A stretch of DNA of 64,000 nt from Sclerodactyla briareus (Eukaryota; Echinodermata; Holothuroidea; Dendrochirotida; Sclerodactylidae). Below, piece by piece: positions 63,410 through 64,000 of this stretch; positions within the stretch are counted from its first letter, which is position 1, and each line of letters starts with the position of its first letter. A program made the translations under genes and the position numbers. Under the pieces are notes generated by a model. The model saw nothing but the letters and a program-made list of their open reading frames with translations, had not been told where the DNA came from and made no database searches. The DNA lies in contig JAODTK010000999.1 of the NCBI GenBank assembly GCA_026419785.1, forward strand, positions 682,001 to 746,000, in the 5' to 3' direction.

Positions 63410-63594
63410 CCAATGTTCTTGCCCATCCACAGCGATCAACATCATCTCACAGAGCTTAGCAACAGAGAACATCACTACTAAGATTCAAGTCCTTTAGATT
63501 CTTGGTGGGGTCTGTCTTGTTCCAGGGGGTCACAAGAAGGTCCTGGATGCCATGTTCCACTATCAGAAAAATGCCCAGAAAGAAAGAGATTCAG
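63410..63594 (+). CDS. DAAM: DAAM exon: FH3/DID repeat, [16 protein letters not shown] block
   Basis: The exon reads ANVLAH, then in the next frame [20 protein letters not shown], and ends [20 protein letters not shown] plus [12 protein letters not shown]. Human DAAM1 has [62 protein letters not shown], a close match across about 60 residues. This is part of the armadillo-like FH3/DID domain that binds the C-terminal autoregulatory region. Borders are TTTTCCGCTGGGTAG| and |GTAATC. Two defects are visible: a one-base frame change between 63424 and 63435, and TAG at 63495-63497 where the family has glutamate (VLEILG). A one-base G-to-T difference would account for the TAG. Family identity is very secure; whether the defects are in the genome or in the assembly cannot be told here. 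Confidence 0.92.
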
Positions 63595-64000
63595 GTAATC
63601 AGAATATGACGCTGTTGTTGGATTCCCATTAATAATTTAAATTATCTCAGATCCGAGATACGCGCAAAATGCCTACATCACAATAGCGAAATATCCCCTA
63701 CTGATGTCACTAGGTGTAAACAACAGCACACTCTGAACAAAGTCAATGGGACAGTTTTTCTTGACATAGCATATCAAACTAGTTTCAGATAGGTTCATGT
63801 ACCATCTCTTCAAGTTGGCACAAGAGGTGAAATAAGTCCAACAATATTTTGCACCTGTGTAGCTCTCAGCGGTAATGAATAACATTAGGCCACTGTGCGT
63901 ATTTGCACTGACAGTAACGGCAAATCAGAATAACTCTTTAAAAAAAAAAAATTTAGTATATAAGAACTTATGGTTAATGGATAGAGGCCAGGATAAGATC

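Larger units (their letters stand above)
36077..64000 (+). other. DAAM: DAAM formin gene, 5' half (gene span; continues past window)
   Basis: DAAM proteins are Diaphanous-related formins. They bind Dishevelled and Rho GTPases, and they nucleate and elongate unbranched actin filaments in planar cell polarity and non-canonical Wnt signalling. Five + strand exons in the right order match the N-terminus of DAAM1/DAAM2: MPRKRGG start, EKKWQIYCSK block, WPD block, FKTAPRTQPMR block and [16 protein letters not shown] block. Each has GT-AG borders. The window covers only the GTPase-binding domain and part of FH3/DID; coiled coil, FH1, FH2 and DAD must lie beyond the right edge. Introns are about 0.4, 21.7, 2.7 and 2.1 kb (the last probably hides a missed exon). 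The spliced structure argues against a processed pseudogene. Frame discrepancies in most exons are described per exon. The match to DAAM rather than another formin rests on several blocks and is firm; DAAM1 versus DAAM2 is not decided, and invertebrates usually have one gene. Confidence 0.9.

Overview
This is a eukaryotic genomic window: AT-rich, almost without long ORFs, with GT-AG introns and a dense mix of LINEs, Penelope-like elements, MITEs and tandem repeats. Several repeat styles suggest a marine invertebrate: hAT-type MITEs starting CAGGGGCG, GCGCGC-GAA-GCGCGC hairpins, poly-C/poly-G tracts, and foldback elements resembling the TU elements of sea urchins. An echinoderm or hemichordate is most likely, but this is inference.

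One host gene is recognisable. From about 36.08 kb to past the right edge, on the + strand, lies the 5' half of a DAAM formin (Dishevelled-associated activator of morphogenesis). Five exons were found: 36077-36299 (start codon 36149), 36685-36774, 58427-58488, 61224-61312 and 63410-63594. They encode the N-terminal GTPase-binding/FH3 region. A 21.7-kb intron 2 holds two LINE fragments, a hAT-like MITE and two copies of another MITE; intron 3 holds a third copy. Four of the five exons read through only with a one- or two-base frame correction, and one exon has an in-frame TAG. This fits an indel-prone assembly at least as well as gene decay. The exon for the middle of the FH3 domain was not found.

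Layout: 1-1.36 kb, nothing recognised. 1.36-6.69 kb, two adjacent inverted-repeat (foldback) elements of about 2.6 kb whose arms are arrays of short palindromic units; the first has a core of five ~200-bp tandem repeats, the second encloses a broken Penelope-like element. 6.7-19.9 kb, non-coding with small repeats and a tRNA-like SINE head. 19.9-20.8 kb, a second Penelope-like fossil of the same family. Both Penelope-like copies carry a hammerhead-ribozyme-like motif downstream of the coding remnant. 23.2-24.4 kb, a GT microsatellite followed by a ~300-bp tandem repeat. 24.4-36 kb, non-coding apart from a motif cluster, a partial MITE and one unidentified ORF. 36-64 kb, the DAAM gene and its repeat-filled introns.

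Everything was read by eye. Family assignments rest on recalled protein motifs, and repeat boundaries are approximate unless terminal repeats or target-site duplications fix them.
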